Assembly: GCF_037126285.1 (NCBI RefSeq)
Contig: NZ_CP147012.1
Coordinates: 124,001 to 188,000, forward strand
DNA: 64,000 nt
Direction of reading: 5' to 3'
From: Bernardetia sp. MNP-M8
Lineage (GTDB): Bacteria; Bacteroidota; Bacteroidia; Cytophagales; Bernardetiaceae
A model generated the notes under the pieces. The model worked only from the letters and a program-made list of their open reading frames with translations. It made no database searches and was not told where the DNA came from. The stretch's first letter is position 1. Each line of letters opens with the position of its first letter. A program made the position numbers and the translations under genes. This document shows positions 51,452 through 62,607 of this stretch, piece after piece.

Positions 51452-54400
51452 ATGAAAAATATATTTACTACTTTTAGATTTTCTTTTTTATTACTTTCTT
51501 TTTTCTTGTTACTTTGTCTTTCTTTTACACCTTCTGTGTTAGGGCAAGACTTATACTCACTTTCTGGAGGAGATGCAACATTAACAACCACCTGGTCATT
51601 TGATAACTGTTTTTCTACACAGTCAGTAGCAGGGGTAATTCCCAGTAATTCAACTCCAGTTACCACAATATGTGCAGGAGAAGATGTATTTATTCCTATT
51701 GGAGGTTTTCTTGAGGTAATAGACTTAGAAATTTATGGAGGCTTAACACTTCAGAATAATGCTACATTGATAGTAAATGGTAATTTAACGATTCACTCTG
51801 GAGGAATACTAACTACTACTAATAATACTGGAGATAATTTTGATTTTATTTTCAGAGGTAATATCACAAACAATGCTACTTTTAGATTACGTCAGTCTTC
51901 ACATACTTTATTTGAAACTACTCCACTTTCAATAACTAATAATAGTGGTAATATGCGTTTTTCAGAAAGCTTAGGTAGTGGTACTTGTCAAATCGATACT
52001 GACGTTATTATCAATAATGGAACAGGAGATGAAATACAACTTTGGGGTAATGGTGGTATAAATATAAATGGAACTCTAACAAACAATAATATTACAGGAG
52101 TATTAGCTCCTAACTTTTTGACAGGAGGAGGTTCGTTTCAAAATAATGGTAGATTGATTATGCGTTCTAATATTTTATCTGATGTAGCTAATTTCAACAG
52201 TTCTTCTATATCTACATTTGAATATAACTATGCAGGAGATGGAGATATTCGAGGAGGGGTAACTTATGGAACTTTAGAAATAACAGGAACAGGAGTAAAA
52301 ACGCTTCAAGCAGGAACAACAACGATATTAGGAGATTTAGATAACAATACAGGAAATAGTTTTAATACAACTACTAACGCTACTGTAGTCATCTTTGATG
52401 GAACAACTCCACAAACCATCAGAGGAATAACGACTACATTCTATGGTTTAGAGATAAGTAATCCTGCACATGTTACATTTGATGATTTTGTTCAAGTTAA
52501 TAATTCATTAGATTTAGATGATGGAAAAGTCATTCTCACTTCTGATAATTTTAGATATAATGGCACAGATGCTAACCTTACTCATACACCAAACTCTTGG
52601 ATACAAGCGACAGCTACTAGCAGAAAGTTTTTACGTAATCCAGGTCCTGCTACTTTTCCAGTAGGAGATGCTTCAAATAAACAAACTGTTTTTCTTTCGA
52701 ATGTTAATACAGGTACAGGTGTTAGTTTTATTAACCCATCTACTATCTCATCTCCTAATAACATGGGTTCTTGGCACATAGGTGCTAGTCTCACTACTGA
52801 TATAGAGTTTCAAGCACCACAAGGTGCAGGGCTTACAAACAGTTCCTTGGTTCATATAGAAAGTGCAGGTAACTGGTCTCCAATAACTCCTACTAGTTTT
52901 ACTTCTCCCAATTACAGAATAAATAATTATACTGGAGGTGCAGGAGAGTTTACTATTTTCACGCCACCTTCAAATGCTTTTATTACAAAATGGAAAAGTG
53001 ACAATCCTTCTGGAGCAGGAACTAATAGTCAGCAAGTACGACTTCCTATTGTTGGTGGTTCTTATTTTGTCTATTGGGAAGAAGATGGTAACGCAGCCAA
53101 CAACTCTGGAGGACAGTTAGGTCCTTTTAGTGGCTCTCAAATTATTGATTTTGGTACAATAGGTATATATAGAGTAGAAATATCAGGTACGTATGATAGA
53201 ATAGTTTTTAATAATGGTGGAGACAGACGAAAAATTCTAACCATAGAACAATGGGGAGACAATGCATGGACAAATATGAATAATGCTTTTTATGGCTGCT
53301 CTAATCTAACTTATAATGCTACTGATGCTCCAGATTTATCATCAATACCAATTATGAATCTAGGACTTATGTTCGCAGAATGTCCAGCTTTGGTAGGAAA
53401 TTCGAGTATAAGTACTTGGGTAACTGATAATGTTACAGATATGCGATTTATGTTTTCAGGAGCAACACTGTTTAATCAAAACATCGGAAGTTGGAATGTA
53501 GGTAGTGTAACGAACATGGAAGGTATGTTTCAAGGAGCTCAGAATTTTAACCAAAATTTGTCTTCATGGGTAACTACCAATGTAAATAATATGAACAGAA
53601 TGTTTAATGGAGCTACTGTTTTCAATAATGGATTATCTAGTGGAGTAAGTGCAAGTTTAGTATGGAACACAAGTAATGTTGCTAATATGCAGTTTATGTT
53701 CCAAAATGCTACAGCTTTCAATCAAAATGTAAGTTCTTGGAATGTGAGTAATGTAAGTAACATAGCTAATATGTTTGCAGGAGCAAGTGCTTTTAACCAA
53801 GATATTAGAAGCTGGAATACTTCCTCAGTTGTATTTATGGGTTCGATGTTTAATAATGCAACATCTTTTAATAATGGAGAGGCAACTAATGGAAGCAACA
53901 ACCCCTTGACTTGGAATACATCTTCTGTAACAGACATGAACTATATGTTTTATAATGCATCAACTTTCAATCAAGATATAGGTGTTTGGAATACACAGAA
54001 TGTGCAAAACATGGCACATATGTTTGATCAAGCTGTTTTGTTCAATCAAGATATAGGTAGTTGGAATACACAAAATGTGCTAGACATGAACTCTATGTTT
54101 AGGCGTGCTGAATTATTTAATAATGGAGCTTTAAGTAATACAAATAGTACCCCTCTTCCTTGGAATACATCATCAGTATTAAATATGGATGCTATGTTTT
54201 TTAGAGCAAATAGTTTCAATCAAAATATTGGAGGGTGGAGTACAAGCAATGTTACCACTATGGAAAACATGTTTAATCTAGCTTCTGTATTTGATCAAGA
54301 TTTGAGTGCTTGGGATATTAGTAGTATTACTATCCCTAATAGTATGGAGGGTATGCTCAATGGAACAATCATGTCTCAAACTAATTATGAAAATACTCTC

Positions 54401-57400
54401 ATAGGATGGGCAACTATAGTAGGTCCTGAAACAATACCTACAGGCATTACATTAGGAGCCAATGGAAGAACTTATTGCTCTACCAATGCTATTACAGCAA
54501 GATCTGAACTAACTTCTGCTCCTAACAACTGGACTATTAATGGAGATGCTCTAGCTTCTCCTACCTGTTTACCTTCACAACCCATCGGCAACCGAGGAAT
54601 GTATTTTGATGGGATAGATGATTATGTGGATGTAGGAACTGGACTAAACAGTACATTTAACTTTAGTAATTTTACAATAGAATCTTGGATAAAAATAAAT
54701 TCAGCAGAAAATGGAATTGTATCTAATCGTCCTAGTAATGCCAATAATGGTGTAAGTCTAGCAGTTAATGGTGGACGAGTAAAGTTTACTTTACAAGGAA
54801 TAGCAGGAGGAGATATTCAAACTTCAAATATACCTGCTGAACTCTTAGAAAATAATAAGTGGTATCATATTGCTGCTACTTACGATGGAAGTAACGCAAA
54901 GATATACGTAAATGGGGTAGAAAAAGCAAATGTATCAATTACTGGGTTTTCTTCTTCTTCCTCTTCTTTACTTATAGGTAGGACATATTTTGATAACTCT
55001 GCCTCATTTATATCCACTAGAGGTCAAATAGACGAAGTAAGAATTTTTAATTCTGTTCGTAACGCAGGACAAATCCAAGCCGATATGGGCAGTAATACAC
55101 CAAATGGAGCATTAGGATATTGGAATTTTGAAAATGGAGAAAATCAAATAGCATTTAATTCAGGCTCATTATTTTCTGCTGCTGATGGACAGTTGGGTTC
55201 AGATGCTCTAGGAGATATAAATGACCCTCTTTGGGCATTACGAGTAAAAAATACAAATGATAGTGGTGCAGAGAGTTTTAGAGAAGTTATTGATGGTGAT
55301 GGTGTTTCTATTGATGGAGCAAATCAACTAGCAGGGAAAAACTATATCGATTTTAGTATCCCTACTTCTGATGCTAATTATAATTCAAGTACTGGAGTAT
55401 GGACAATACAATCACTAGCAGGCATTACTAATGCCATATCTGATGAAGCTCTTATTGATGGGTATTCTGCTTTTGACTCAAAAGCTGCTACAAACCTTGC
55501 TCCTGCTGATATAAAAATACAATTAGCAGCACCACCTTTACCAATAGCTTCTAGTACGCTAACTCTTTCAGGTTCGTCTTCTATTAGTGTAAAAGGCTTA
55601 TCTATTCAACAAAGTGAGGGTTCTGGCTTGGCTGCTCTTTGGCTTTCTGGAACAGCAGGACACTTTATAGAAGGAAATCATATTGGTGTTGATGCAGCAG
55701 GTATTGCTTCTTACCCAGCTACACCTACTAGTGGAGCTTTAGTCATGCAGAATAGTTCTAATAATACTATTGGTGGAACAAGTCCAGCAAGTAGAAATAT
55801 AATTAGTGGATCGTCTACTAATGGAGTTCGAATAGATGGTACATCTTCTCATAATACTATCTTAGGTAATTATATTGGGGTAGGTGCAGATGGAACTACT
55901 CCTCTTGCAAATGGAGGTAATGGTATTTTTATCAACACAACAGGAATAAATAATAATATTGGTAATGGAACAATAGCAGGGCAAAATATCATTGCTAATA
56001 ATACTGGCTTGGGAATTAATGTGACTGGAGGAGCTACTCAAGCTACTATATCCTATAATAGTATATACCTTAATGGAAGTGGAGGAATTAATATTGCTAC
56101 AGGAAGTAATGCTGACAAACAAGCTCCAGTAGTAGATACAGCTACTCCATCTCTTATTTCAGGAACGTGCGAACTTTCTACCGATATAATAGAAGTCTTT
56201 GATAACAATCCTTCTGAAACACAAGGAAGAACTTATTTAGGAAATGCTACTGTTGCTGGAACTACTTGGACTTTTTCTTCAGGAACATTTACAACAAACA
56301 ACTTTATAACTGCGACAGCGACAGCTACTGATGGAACAAATGCAGGAAATACATCATCTTTTTCTAATGCTGAACCAGTAGCAAGTGCGCCAGAAATAGA
56401 AGTTAGACATGAGCTATATGCACCTGCAAACGAAATACTGTCTGGCTCTTCTGCAAGTGGTTATACGATTTATGGAGGAATGCCTATTTGTTCTGGAAAT
56501 GTGCAAAAACATTTCAGAATTTATAACACAGGTACAATAGATTTAGAGGTAAGTAATATTATCTTTACTGGAGCTAATCCAACAGATTATTCTATCAGCC
56601 CCTCAACAACATCTATTACTATAACACCTGGTAGTTTTCATCAATTTTCAATTCAATTTGCTCCGACTGCTGTAGGTACTCGTACGGCAATTATAAACAT
56701 ATCCAATAACGATAGTGATGAAGCTACTTATACATTTGATATAGAAGGAACAGGAACAGCAGATACTACTGACCCAGTTACTCCAACTCTAACAGATATT
56801 ACAGCAGAATGTAGTGCAACTCCTACAGCTCCAACTACAACTGATAATTGTGCAGGAACAATTATAGGAACAACAACAACTACTTTTCCTATTACAACAC
56901 AAGGCATAACCCTAGTAACTTGGACATTTGATGATGGAAATGGAAACATCATCACAGCAGACCAAAATGTAATTATTAATGATGTAACTGCTCCAGTTCC
57001 AGATTTGACTTCACTTTCAGATGTAACAGCAGAATGTCAAGTAACAAGTCTAGTAGCTCCAACAGCAACTGATAATTGTGCAACAACAGTAATAGTAACA
57101 AATGACGCTGCTCTTCCTATTTCTGGAGAAGGTACAAATGTAGTAGTAACTTGGACATACGATGATGGAAACGGAAATACATCTACTCAAACTCAAAATG
57201 TTAGCATTGATGATGTGACTGCTCCAGTTCCAGATTTGACTTCACTTTCAGATGTAACAGCAGAATGTCAAGTAACAAGTCTAGTAGCTCCAACAGCAAC
57301 TGATAATTGTGCAACAACAGTAACAGTAACTAATGATGCTGCTCTTCCTATTTCTGGAGAAGGAACAAATGTAGTAGTGACTTGGACATATGATGATGGA

Positions 57401-60400
57401 AACGGAAATACATCCACTCAAACTCAAAATGTTAGCATTGATGATGTGACTGCTCCAGTTCCAGATTTGACTTCACTTTCAGATGTAACAGCAGAGTGTC
57501 AAGTAACAAGTCTAGTAGCTCCAACAGCAACTGATAATTGTGCAACAACAGTAACAGTAACAAATGACGCTGCTCTTCCTATTTCTGGAGAAGGTACAAA
57601 TGTAGTAGTAACTTGGACATACGATGATGGAAACGGAAATACATCTACTCAAACTCAAAATGTTATCATTGATGATGTGACTGCTCCAGTTCCAAATTTG
57701 ACTTCACTTTCAGATGTAACAGCAGAATGTCAAGTAACAAGTCTAGTAGCTCCAACAGCAACTGATAATTGTGCAACAACAGTAACAGTAACTAATGATG
57801 CTGCTCTTCCTATTTCTGGAGAAGGAACAAATGTAGTAGTGACTTGGACATACGATGATGGAAACGGAAATACATCTACTCAAACTCAAAATGTTAGCAT
57901 TGATGATGTGACGGCTCCAGTTCCAGATGTGACTTCACTTTCAGATGTAACAGCAGAATGTCAAGTAACAAGTCTAGTAGCTCCAACAGCAACTGATAAT
58001 TGTGCAACAACAGTAACAGTAACAAATGACGCTGCTCTTCCTATTTCTGGAGAAGGAACAAATGTAGTAGTAACTTGGACATATGATGATGGAAACGGAA
58101 ATACATCCACTCAAACTCAAAATGTTAGCATTGATGATGTGACGGCTCCAGTTCCAGATTTGACTTCACTTTCAGATGTAACAGCAGAATGTGAAGTTAC
58201 TTCATTAACCCCTCCAACAGCAACTGATAATTGTGCAACAACAGTAACAGTAACTAATGATGCTGCTCTTCCTATTTCTGGAGAAGGAACAAATGTAGTA
58301 GTAACTTGGACATACGATGATGGAAACGGAAATACATCCACTCAAACTCAAAATGTTAGCATTGATGATGTGACTGCTCCAGTTCCAGATTTGACTTCAC
58401 TTCCAGATGTAACAGCAGAGTGTCAAGTAACAAGTCTAGTAGCTCCAATAGCAACTGATAATTGTGCAACAACAGTAACAGTAACAAATGACGCTGCTCT
58501 TCCTATTTCTGGAGAAGGAACAAATGTAGTAGTAACTTGGACATATGATGATGGAAACGGAAATACATCCACTCAAACTCAAAATGTTAGCATTGATGAT
58601 GTGACGGCTCCAGTTCCAGATTTGACTTCACTTTCAGATGTAACAGCAGAATGTGAAGTTACTTCATTAACCCCTCCAACAGCAACTGATAATTGTGCAA
58701 CAACAGTAACAGTAACTAATGATGCTGCTCTTCCTATTTCTGGAGAAGGAACAAATGTAGTAGTAACTTGGACATACGATGATGGAAACGGAAATACATC
58801 CACTCAAACTCAAAATGTTAGCATTGATGATGTGACTGCTCCAGTTCCAGATTTGACTTCACTTCCAGATGTAACAGCAGAGTGTCAAGTAACAAGTCTA
58901 GTAGCTCCAATAGCAACTGATAATTGTGCAACAACAGTAACAGTAACAAATGACGCTGCTCTTCCTATTTCTGGAGAAGGAACAAATGTAGTAGTAACTT
59001 GGACATATGATGATGGAAACGGAAATACATCCACTCAAACTCAAAATGTTAGCATTGATGATGTGACAGACCCTACAATTACAGCACCATCAAACGTAAC
59101 TGTAAACACAGACGCAACACTTTGTACAGCTTCAAGTGTAAGTTTAGGAACTCCAACAGGAACTGATAACTGTGGTACAGTTACATTTTCAAATGATGCT
59201 CCTAGTGAATTTACTATTGGCTCAACAGTAGTAACTTGGACAGCAGACGATGGAAATGGAAATACAGCAATAGCAACCCAAACTATTACTGTTACAGATA
59301 ATGAATTACCAATCACAACATCTATATCTAGCATAACTGTATCTCCAAACCAAGGTTGTACTTTTTATAATGAGAATAATCAGAATCCTTCTTATATTTC
59401 TGATGGAATAGCAAGTGATAATTGTGGTATTGATACAAACGGTTACGAATATAACTTGACAGGGGCAACAGTAACTACTATTCCAGTTTTTACTTTAGAA
59501 GATTTAATATTTAATGAAGGAATAACCACTGTTACTTGGAGAGCAAAAGATATAAATGGAAACTTCTCCTCACCAAGTGAGCAGTTTACAGTTACAGTTA
59601 TAGATAATGCTCAACCACCTGTACTGACAGCAATGCGTGATTTCACAAGAAATACAGACCTAAACAATTGTTATTATACAAATAGAACAACAACAACTTC
59701 TAATCGTATTCCTGATGGAACAGCTGCAGATAATTGTGGTGTTGCCTCATATCGTTACTTATTAAGTGGAGTAACCCTAGGAGATGTGTCTTCTTTAGAA
59801 GGTATTCGCTTTAATCAAGGAATTACAGATGTAACTTGGACAGCCACAGATAGAAATGGCAATACTTCTGCCCCTAATCAATTCACAATTACTATTATTG
59901 ACAATAAAAACCCTTTTATTCAAGCTCCTCAAGATGTTACAAAACTAACCAATCTCTATGGATGTACATCTACTAGAGACAGTTTAGATATAGGTACTCC
60001 ACTAGCTTCTGATAACTGCTTATTTAGAGTTTTCAATAATGCACCAGCAGAATTTCCTCTTGGAGAAACCATCGTCACTTGGACTGCCATAGATTCAGCA
60101 GGAAATACAGCTACTGATGAGCAAGTCGTTACCATTGAAGAACAATATTATGTTACTCCTAGTGATTCACTTATTTTGGTTCAGATGTATAATGAAATGG
60201 GAGGAGCATCTTGGAATAATCCTTGGGATTTGAATACACCTGTTTCTACTTGGAATGGTATAAGGGTTAGTTGTGGAGAAGTTGCTTCTATCAATTTATT
60301 TAGTAATAATCTAACAAGAACTCTTCCCTATTCTGTTCTTAATTTAGCCAGAAGAACAAACACTGATTTCTCATTAAATATCAAAGGAAATAGACTTAGT

Positions 60401-62515
60401 TTCGAATCAGCAGAAGATTTTGTTGGAGCTATTCCAAACTTTACCTATTCACCACAAGCTAAAATTTATGCCCCTCGTACTGAAATTGTTGGACAGACTG
60501 AGTCTATTACATTCAATTCACAAACTCAAGGAAACTTCAATACTTATCAATGGTATAAAGATGAAAATCCTATTGCTGGAGCTACAAATTGGGAATATAC
60601 AATCCCAAGTGCCCTTCCATCAGATGCAGGTATTTATACGTGTAAAGTAAGCAATACAGTAGCTACTCAACTTATATTAGAAAGAAATCCAATTAACTTA
60701 CAAATAGAGGGATTTGTAGAGCCTACAGATTCACTTGCTTTAGTACAGCTTTTCTTAGATACAGGAGGAGAAACTTCTTGGACACAAACTTGGGATTTGA
60801 CCCAACCTGTTTCTACTTGGTCAGGAGTTACTCTTTCTGGAAGCAAAATAACAGAGTTAGATTTGTCTTCCCGTAACTTGATAGGCACATTACCAAATGT
60901 ATTTGATGCAGAGTTATTCTCTGAACTGCGTTATTTAAGTTTCTTTGATAATAAATTGGAAGGACAAATTCCTGCCTCTATTGGAAATATTACTACACTA
61001 ACTTATCTAGACTTAGATAAAAATAACTTTGAAGGAAGTGTTCCAGTTTCGTTTGGTAATCTTATCAATCTACAAGCTCTTTGGTTGTCTAGAAATAACT
61101 TAACTAGTATTCCAGAAGAAATTGGAAATATGAGTAATTTGAGAACACTTTATCTCAATGATAATCAGTTTGTAGAAGTTCCTCAAACAATAAAAAATCT
61201 AAGAGAATTAAATGTTTTGAATGTTAGTGATAATCAACTCAAAGAATTACCAAGTTCAATTACAAATCTCACAAAACTAATTGCATTTTATGCTAATCGA
61301 AACTACATTAGAACTATTCCAACAGATGTACAAAATCTAGTTAGTTTAGTGACATTTGAAATAAATACCAATAACTTGTCTTCTTTACCAAGCGGCTTTT
61401 TACAACTTAGTAATCTATCTGAATTGAGAGTTTCTGAAAATGAATTAGAGTTTGACGATTTATTGCCTTTCTCAAATCAAAACTATTCTACATTTGAATA
61501 TGCACCACAAGCTCCCATTAATCAAGAAGAAAATATTTTGGCTATTCTTAATTCATCTCTTTCTTTTGTAATAGAAACACAAGGAAATGGAAATAATTAT
61601 CAATGGTTTAAGAATGGAAACTCTATTGCAGCAACTCAAAATCTAACTCTAAATAGAATTAGTAATAATGAGGTAGGAATTTATACTGCACAAGTTACCA
61701 ATTCAAGTTTACCAGATTTGACTTTACAACGTCGTTCTATTACTCTAAATGTAGAATGTCAAGCAGGACTAAATTTTGAAATTAAACAACCTGTTCAAAC
61801 TGTATTTTGTGAATCTCAACCTTTTGGACTAAAGTTAGAAATTGCTACTCAATTCACAGATGCTCAAAAAATTACTTGGAGAAAAGAGGGTGTCATCTTA
61901 GCTTTTGCAAATGAAAACTCATATACTGTTACAGATGCAGGAACATATACAGCAGAAGTTTTGACAGCAAACGGTTGTACAGCACTTTCAAATTCTATAG
62001 AAATTACTGTTCTTCCTCAACCTGAAATTAGTATTGATTTAGTCAATGAAGAAATACTGACCAGTACATTAAATAGTCAAGAAACAGTTACTTATCAGTG
62101 GTTGAAAGATGGAGTTCCAATCGAAAATGCCTTTGAAAGCACCTACAAGCCAATAGAAACAGCAGAATATAGTTTGCTTGTTTCGACAGAGACAGGTTGT
62201 AGTTCAATTTCTGAAATAATTATTTTCACAAAAACAATTACAGCCATAGAAGAGCCAAAAGAGTTACGAAATTTAGAGATCTTTCCTAATCCAAATAATG
62301 GTAATTTCTTTATAGATTTTGGAACAGCTTCTCCAAATGGTGAACCTACTTTTATCTTAATTGACGCAATTGGTAGAAAAGTAGTACTCAAAACAGAACA
62401 AATTTCTTCTTCTCGTTATAAAGTCAAGACAACTAATCTTGTAGGTGGAATGTATCATCTACAAATTCAAACAAAAGATGGGCTTGCTTTCCGTAAGTTT
62501 ATAATAGAAGAATAA
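51452..62515 (+). CDS. Giant T9SS-secreted adhesin-like surface protein
   Basis: The 3687-residue protein is exported by a signal peptide (cleavage near VLGQ, residue 31) and ends in a T9SS sorting domain (FPNPNNGNFFIDFG to FRKFIIEE, residues 3605-3687). In order: a beta-helix-like part (35-300); BspA-like DUF285 repeats with MFSGATLFNQNIGSWNV pattern (about 590-975); a LamG-type domain (1048-1215, MYFDGIDDYVDVG); parallel beta-helix (1264-1570, NTIGGTSPASRNIISG); a choice-of-anchor D/Ig-like domain (1646-1769); HYR-type beta domains (1770-2900) including nine near-identical 77-residue repeats; two LRR regions (about 2905-3000 and 3090-3345); and Ig-like PKD-type domains (3000-3090, 3345-3600). 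It is likely a cell-surface adhesin or matrix protein. Ligand unknown. Confidence 0.92.
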   Translation: MKNIFTTFRFSFLLLSFFLLLCLSFTPSVLGQDLYSLSGGDATLTTTWSFDNCFSTQSVAGVIPSNSTPVTTICAGEDVFIPIGGFLEVIDLEIYGGLTLQNNATLIVNGNLTIHSGGILTTTNNTGDNFDFIFRGNITNNATFRLRQSSHTLFETTPLSITNNSGNMRFSESLGSGTCQIDTDVIINNGTGDEIQLWGNGGININGTLTNNNITGVLAPNFLTGGGSFQNNGRLIMRSNILSDVANFNSSSISTFEYNYAGDGDIRGGVTYGTLEITGTGVKTLQAGTTTILGDLDNNTGNSFNTTTNATVVIFDGTTPQTIRGITTTFYGLEISNPAHVTFDDFVQVNNSLDLDDGKVILTSDNFRYNGTDANLTHTPNSWIQATATSRKFLRNPGPATFPVGDASNKQTVFLSNVNTGTGVSFINPSTISSPNNMGSWHIGASLTTDIEFQAPQGAGLTNSSLVHIESAGNWSPITPTSFTSPNYRINNYTGGAGEFTIFTPPSNAFITKWKSDNPSGAGTNSQQVRLPIVGGSYFVYWEEDGNAANNSGGQLGPFSGSQIIDFGTIGIYRVEISGTYDRIVFNNGGDRRKILTIEQWGDNAWTNMNNAFYGCSNLTYNATDAPDLSSIPIMNLGLMFAECPALVGNSSISTWVTDNVTDMRFMFSGATLFNQNIGSWNVGSVTNMEGMFQGAQNFNQNLSSWVTTNVNNMNRMFNGATVFNNGLSSGVSASLVWNTSNVANMQFMFQNATAFNQNVSSWNVSNVSNIANMFAGASAFNQDIRSWNTSSVVFMGSMFNNATSFNNGEATNGSNNPLTWNTSSVTDMNYMFYNASTFNQDIGVWNTQNVQNMAHMFDQAVLFNQDIGSWNTQNVLDMNSMFRRAELFNNGALSNTNSTPLPWNTSSVLNMDAMFFRANSFNQNIGGWSTSNVTTMENMFNLASVFDQDLSAWDISSITIPNSMEGMLNGTIMSQTNYENTLIGWATIVGPETIPTGITLGANGRTYCSTNAITARSELTSAPNNWTINGDALASPTCLPSQPIGNRGMYFDGIDDYVDVGTGLNSTFNFSNFTIESWIKINSAENGIVSNRPSNANNGVSLAVNGGRVKFTLQGIAGGDIQTSNIPAELLENNKWYHIAATYDGSNAKIYVNGVEKANVSITGFSSSSSSLLIGRTYFDNSASFISTRGQIDEVRIFNSVRNAGQIQADMGSNTPNGALGYWNFENGENQIAFNSGSLFSAADGQLGSDALGDINDPLWALRVKNTNDSGAESFREVIDGDGVSIDGANQLAGKNYIDFSIPTSDANYNSSTGVWTIQSLAGITNAISDEALIDGYSAFDSKAATNLAPADIKIQLAAPPLPIASSTLTLSGSSSISVKGLSIQQSEGSGLAALWLSGTAGHFIEGNHIGVDAAGIASYPATPTSGALVMQNSSNNTIGGTSPASRNIISGSSTNGVRIDGTSSHNTILGNYIGVGADGTTPLANGGNGIFINTTGINNNIGNGTIAGQNIIANNTGLGINVTGGATQATISYNSIYLNGSGGINIATGSNADKQAPVVDTATPSLISGTCELSTDIIEVFDNNPSETQGRTYLGNATVAGTTWTFSSGTFTTNNFITATATATDGTNAGNTSSFSNAEPVASAPEIEVRHELYAPANEILSGSSASGYTIYGGMPICSGNVQKHFRIYNTGTIDLEVSNIIFTGANPTDYSISPSTTSITITPGSFHQFSIQFAPTAVGTRTAIINISNNDSDEATYTFDIEGTGTADTTDPVTPTLTDITAECSATPTAPTTTDNCAGTIIGTTTTTFPITTQGITLVTWTFDDGNGNIITADQNVIINDVTAPVPDLTSLSDVTAECQVTSLVAPTATDNCATTVIVTNDAALPISGEGTNVVVTWTYDDGNGNTSTQTQNVSIDDVTAPVPDLTSLSDVTAECQVTSLVAPTATDNCATTVTVTNDAALPISGEGTNVVVTWTYDDGNGNTSTQTQNVSIDDVTAPVPDLTSLSDVTAECQVTSLVAPTATDNCATTVTVTNDAALPISGEGTNVVVTWTYDDGNGNTSTQTQNVIIDDVTAPVPNLTSLSDVTAECQVTSLVAPTATDNCATTVTVTNDAALPISGEGTNVVVTWTYDDGNGNTSTQTQNVSIDDVTAPVPDVTSLSDVTAECQVTSLVAPTATDNCATTVTVTNDAALPISGEGTNVVVTWTYDDGNGNTSTQTQNVSIDDVTAPVPDLTSLSDVTAECEVTSLTPPTATDNCATTVTVTNDAALPISGEGTNVVVTWTYDDGNGNTSTQTQNVSIDDVTAPVPDLTSLPDVTAECQVTSLVAPIATDNCATTVTVTNDAALPISGEGTNVVVTWTYDDGNGNTSTQTQNVSIDDVTAPVPDLTSLSDVTAECEVTSLTPPTATDNCATTVTVTNDAALPISGEGTNVVVTWTYDDGNGNTSTQTQNVSIDDVTAPVPDLTSLPDVTAECQVTSLVAPIATDNCATTVTVTNDAALPISGEGTNVVVTWTYDDGNGNTSTQTQNVSIDDVTDPTITAPSNVTVNTDATLCTASSVSLGTPTGTDNCGTVTFSNDAPSEFTIGSTVVTWTADDGNGNTAIATQTITVTDNELPITTSISSITVSPNQGCTFYNENNQNPSYISDGIASDNCGIDTNGYEYNLTGATVTTIPVFTLEDLIFNEGITTVTWRAKDINGNFSSPSEQFTVTVIDNAQPPVLTAMRDFTRNTDLNNCYYTNRTTTTSNRIPDGTAADNCGVASYRYLLSGVTLGDVSSLEGIRFNQGITDVTWTATDRNGNTSAPNQFTITIIDNKNPFIQAPQDVTKLTNLYGCTSTRDSLDIGTPLASDNCLFRVFNNAPAEFPLGETIVTWTAIDSAGNTATDEQVVTIEEQYYVTPSDSLILVQMYNEMGGASWNNPWDLNTPVSTWNGIRVSCGEVASINLFSNNLTRTLPYSVLNLARRTNTDFSLNIKGNRLSFESAEDFVGAIPNFTYSPQAKIYAPRTEIVGQTESITFNSQTQGNFNTYQWYKDENPIAGATNWEYTIPSALPSDAGIYTCKVSNTVATQLILERNPINLQIEGFVEPTDSLALVQLFLDTGGETSWTQTWDLTQPVSTWSGVTLSGSKITELDLSSRNLIGTLPNVFDAELFSELRYLSFFDNKLEGQIPASIGNITTLTYLDLDKNNFEGSVPVSFGNLINLQALWLSRNNLTSIPEEIGNMSNLRTLYLNDNQFVEVPQTIKNLRELNVLNVSDNQLKELPSSITNLTKLIAFYANRNYIRTIPTDVQNLVSLVTFEINTNNLSSLPSGFLQLSNLSELRVSENELEFDDLLPFSNQNYSTFEYAPQAPINQEENILAILNSSLSFVIETQGNGNNYQWFKNGNSIAATQNLTLNRISNNEVGIYTAQVTNSSLPDLTLQRRSITLNVECQAGLNFEIKQPVQTVFCESQPFGLKLEIATQFTDAQKITWRKEGVILAFANENSYTVTDAGTYTAEVLTANGCTALSNSIEITVLPQPEISIDLVNEEILTSTLNSQETVTYQWLKDGVPIENAFESTYKPIETAEYSLLVSTETGCSSISEIIIFTKTITAIEEPKELRNLEIFPNPNNGNFFIDFGTASPNGEPTFILIDAIGRKVVLKTEQISSSRYKVKTTNLVGGMYHLQIQTKDGLAFRKFIIEE
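56981..59059 (+). repeat. Nine tandem 231-bp HYR-domain repeats
   Basis: Start points of the repeat GATGT(A/G)AC(T/G)GCTCC fall every 231 bases from 56981 (57212, 57443 and so on) and stop before 59060. Each encodes 77 residues: VTAPVPDLTSLSDVTAEC to TWTYDDGNGNTSTQTQNV, with the Cys pair around TDNCATT. Repeats 6-7 (58136-58597) and 8-9 (58598-59059) form a 462-bp higher-order duplication: EVTSLTPP in 6 and 8, VAPIATDN in 7 and 9. Confidence 0.93.
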
Positions 62516-62540
62516 AAAAACTATTTTATAACTCTTCACG

Positions 62541-62580
62541 CAAAAACTCCTTTATTTTTTAAAAAATAAAGGAGTTTTTA
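62541..62580. terminator. Bidirectional intrinsic terminator
   Basis: AAAAACTCCTTTATTTTTT and its perfect reverse complement form a 38-base palindrome between the giant gene (+) and the AlbA_2 gene (-). Confidence 0.9.
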
Positions 62581-62607
62581 ATTTAAGGTTGAATATACTT
62601 TATTTTA

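Noticed and set aside
56981-59059. CRISPR-like array
   Set aside because: The 231-bp units are contiguous coding repeats without spacers; no cas genes nearby.
56728-59334. Several 70-97-residue minus-strand frames in the repeat array
   Set aside because: Mirror frames of the tandem repeats, recurring at the repeat period; not genes.
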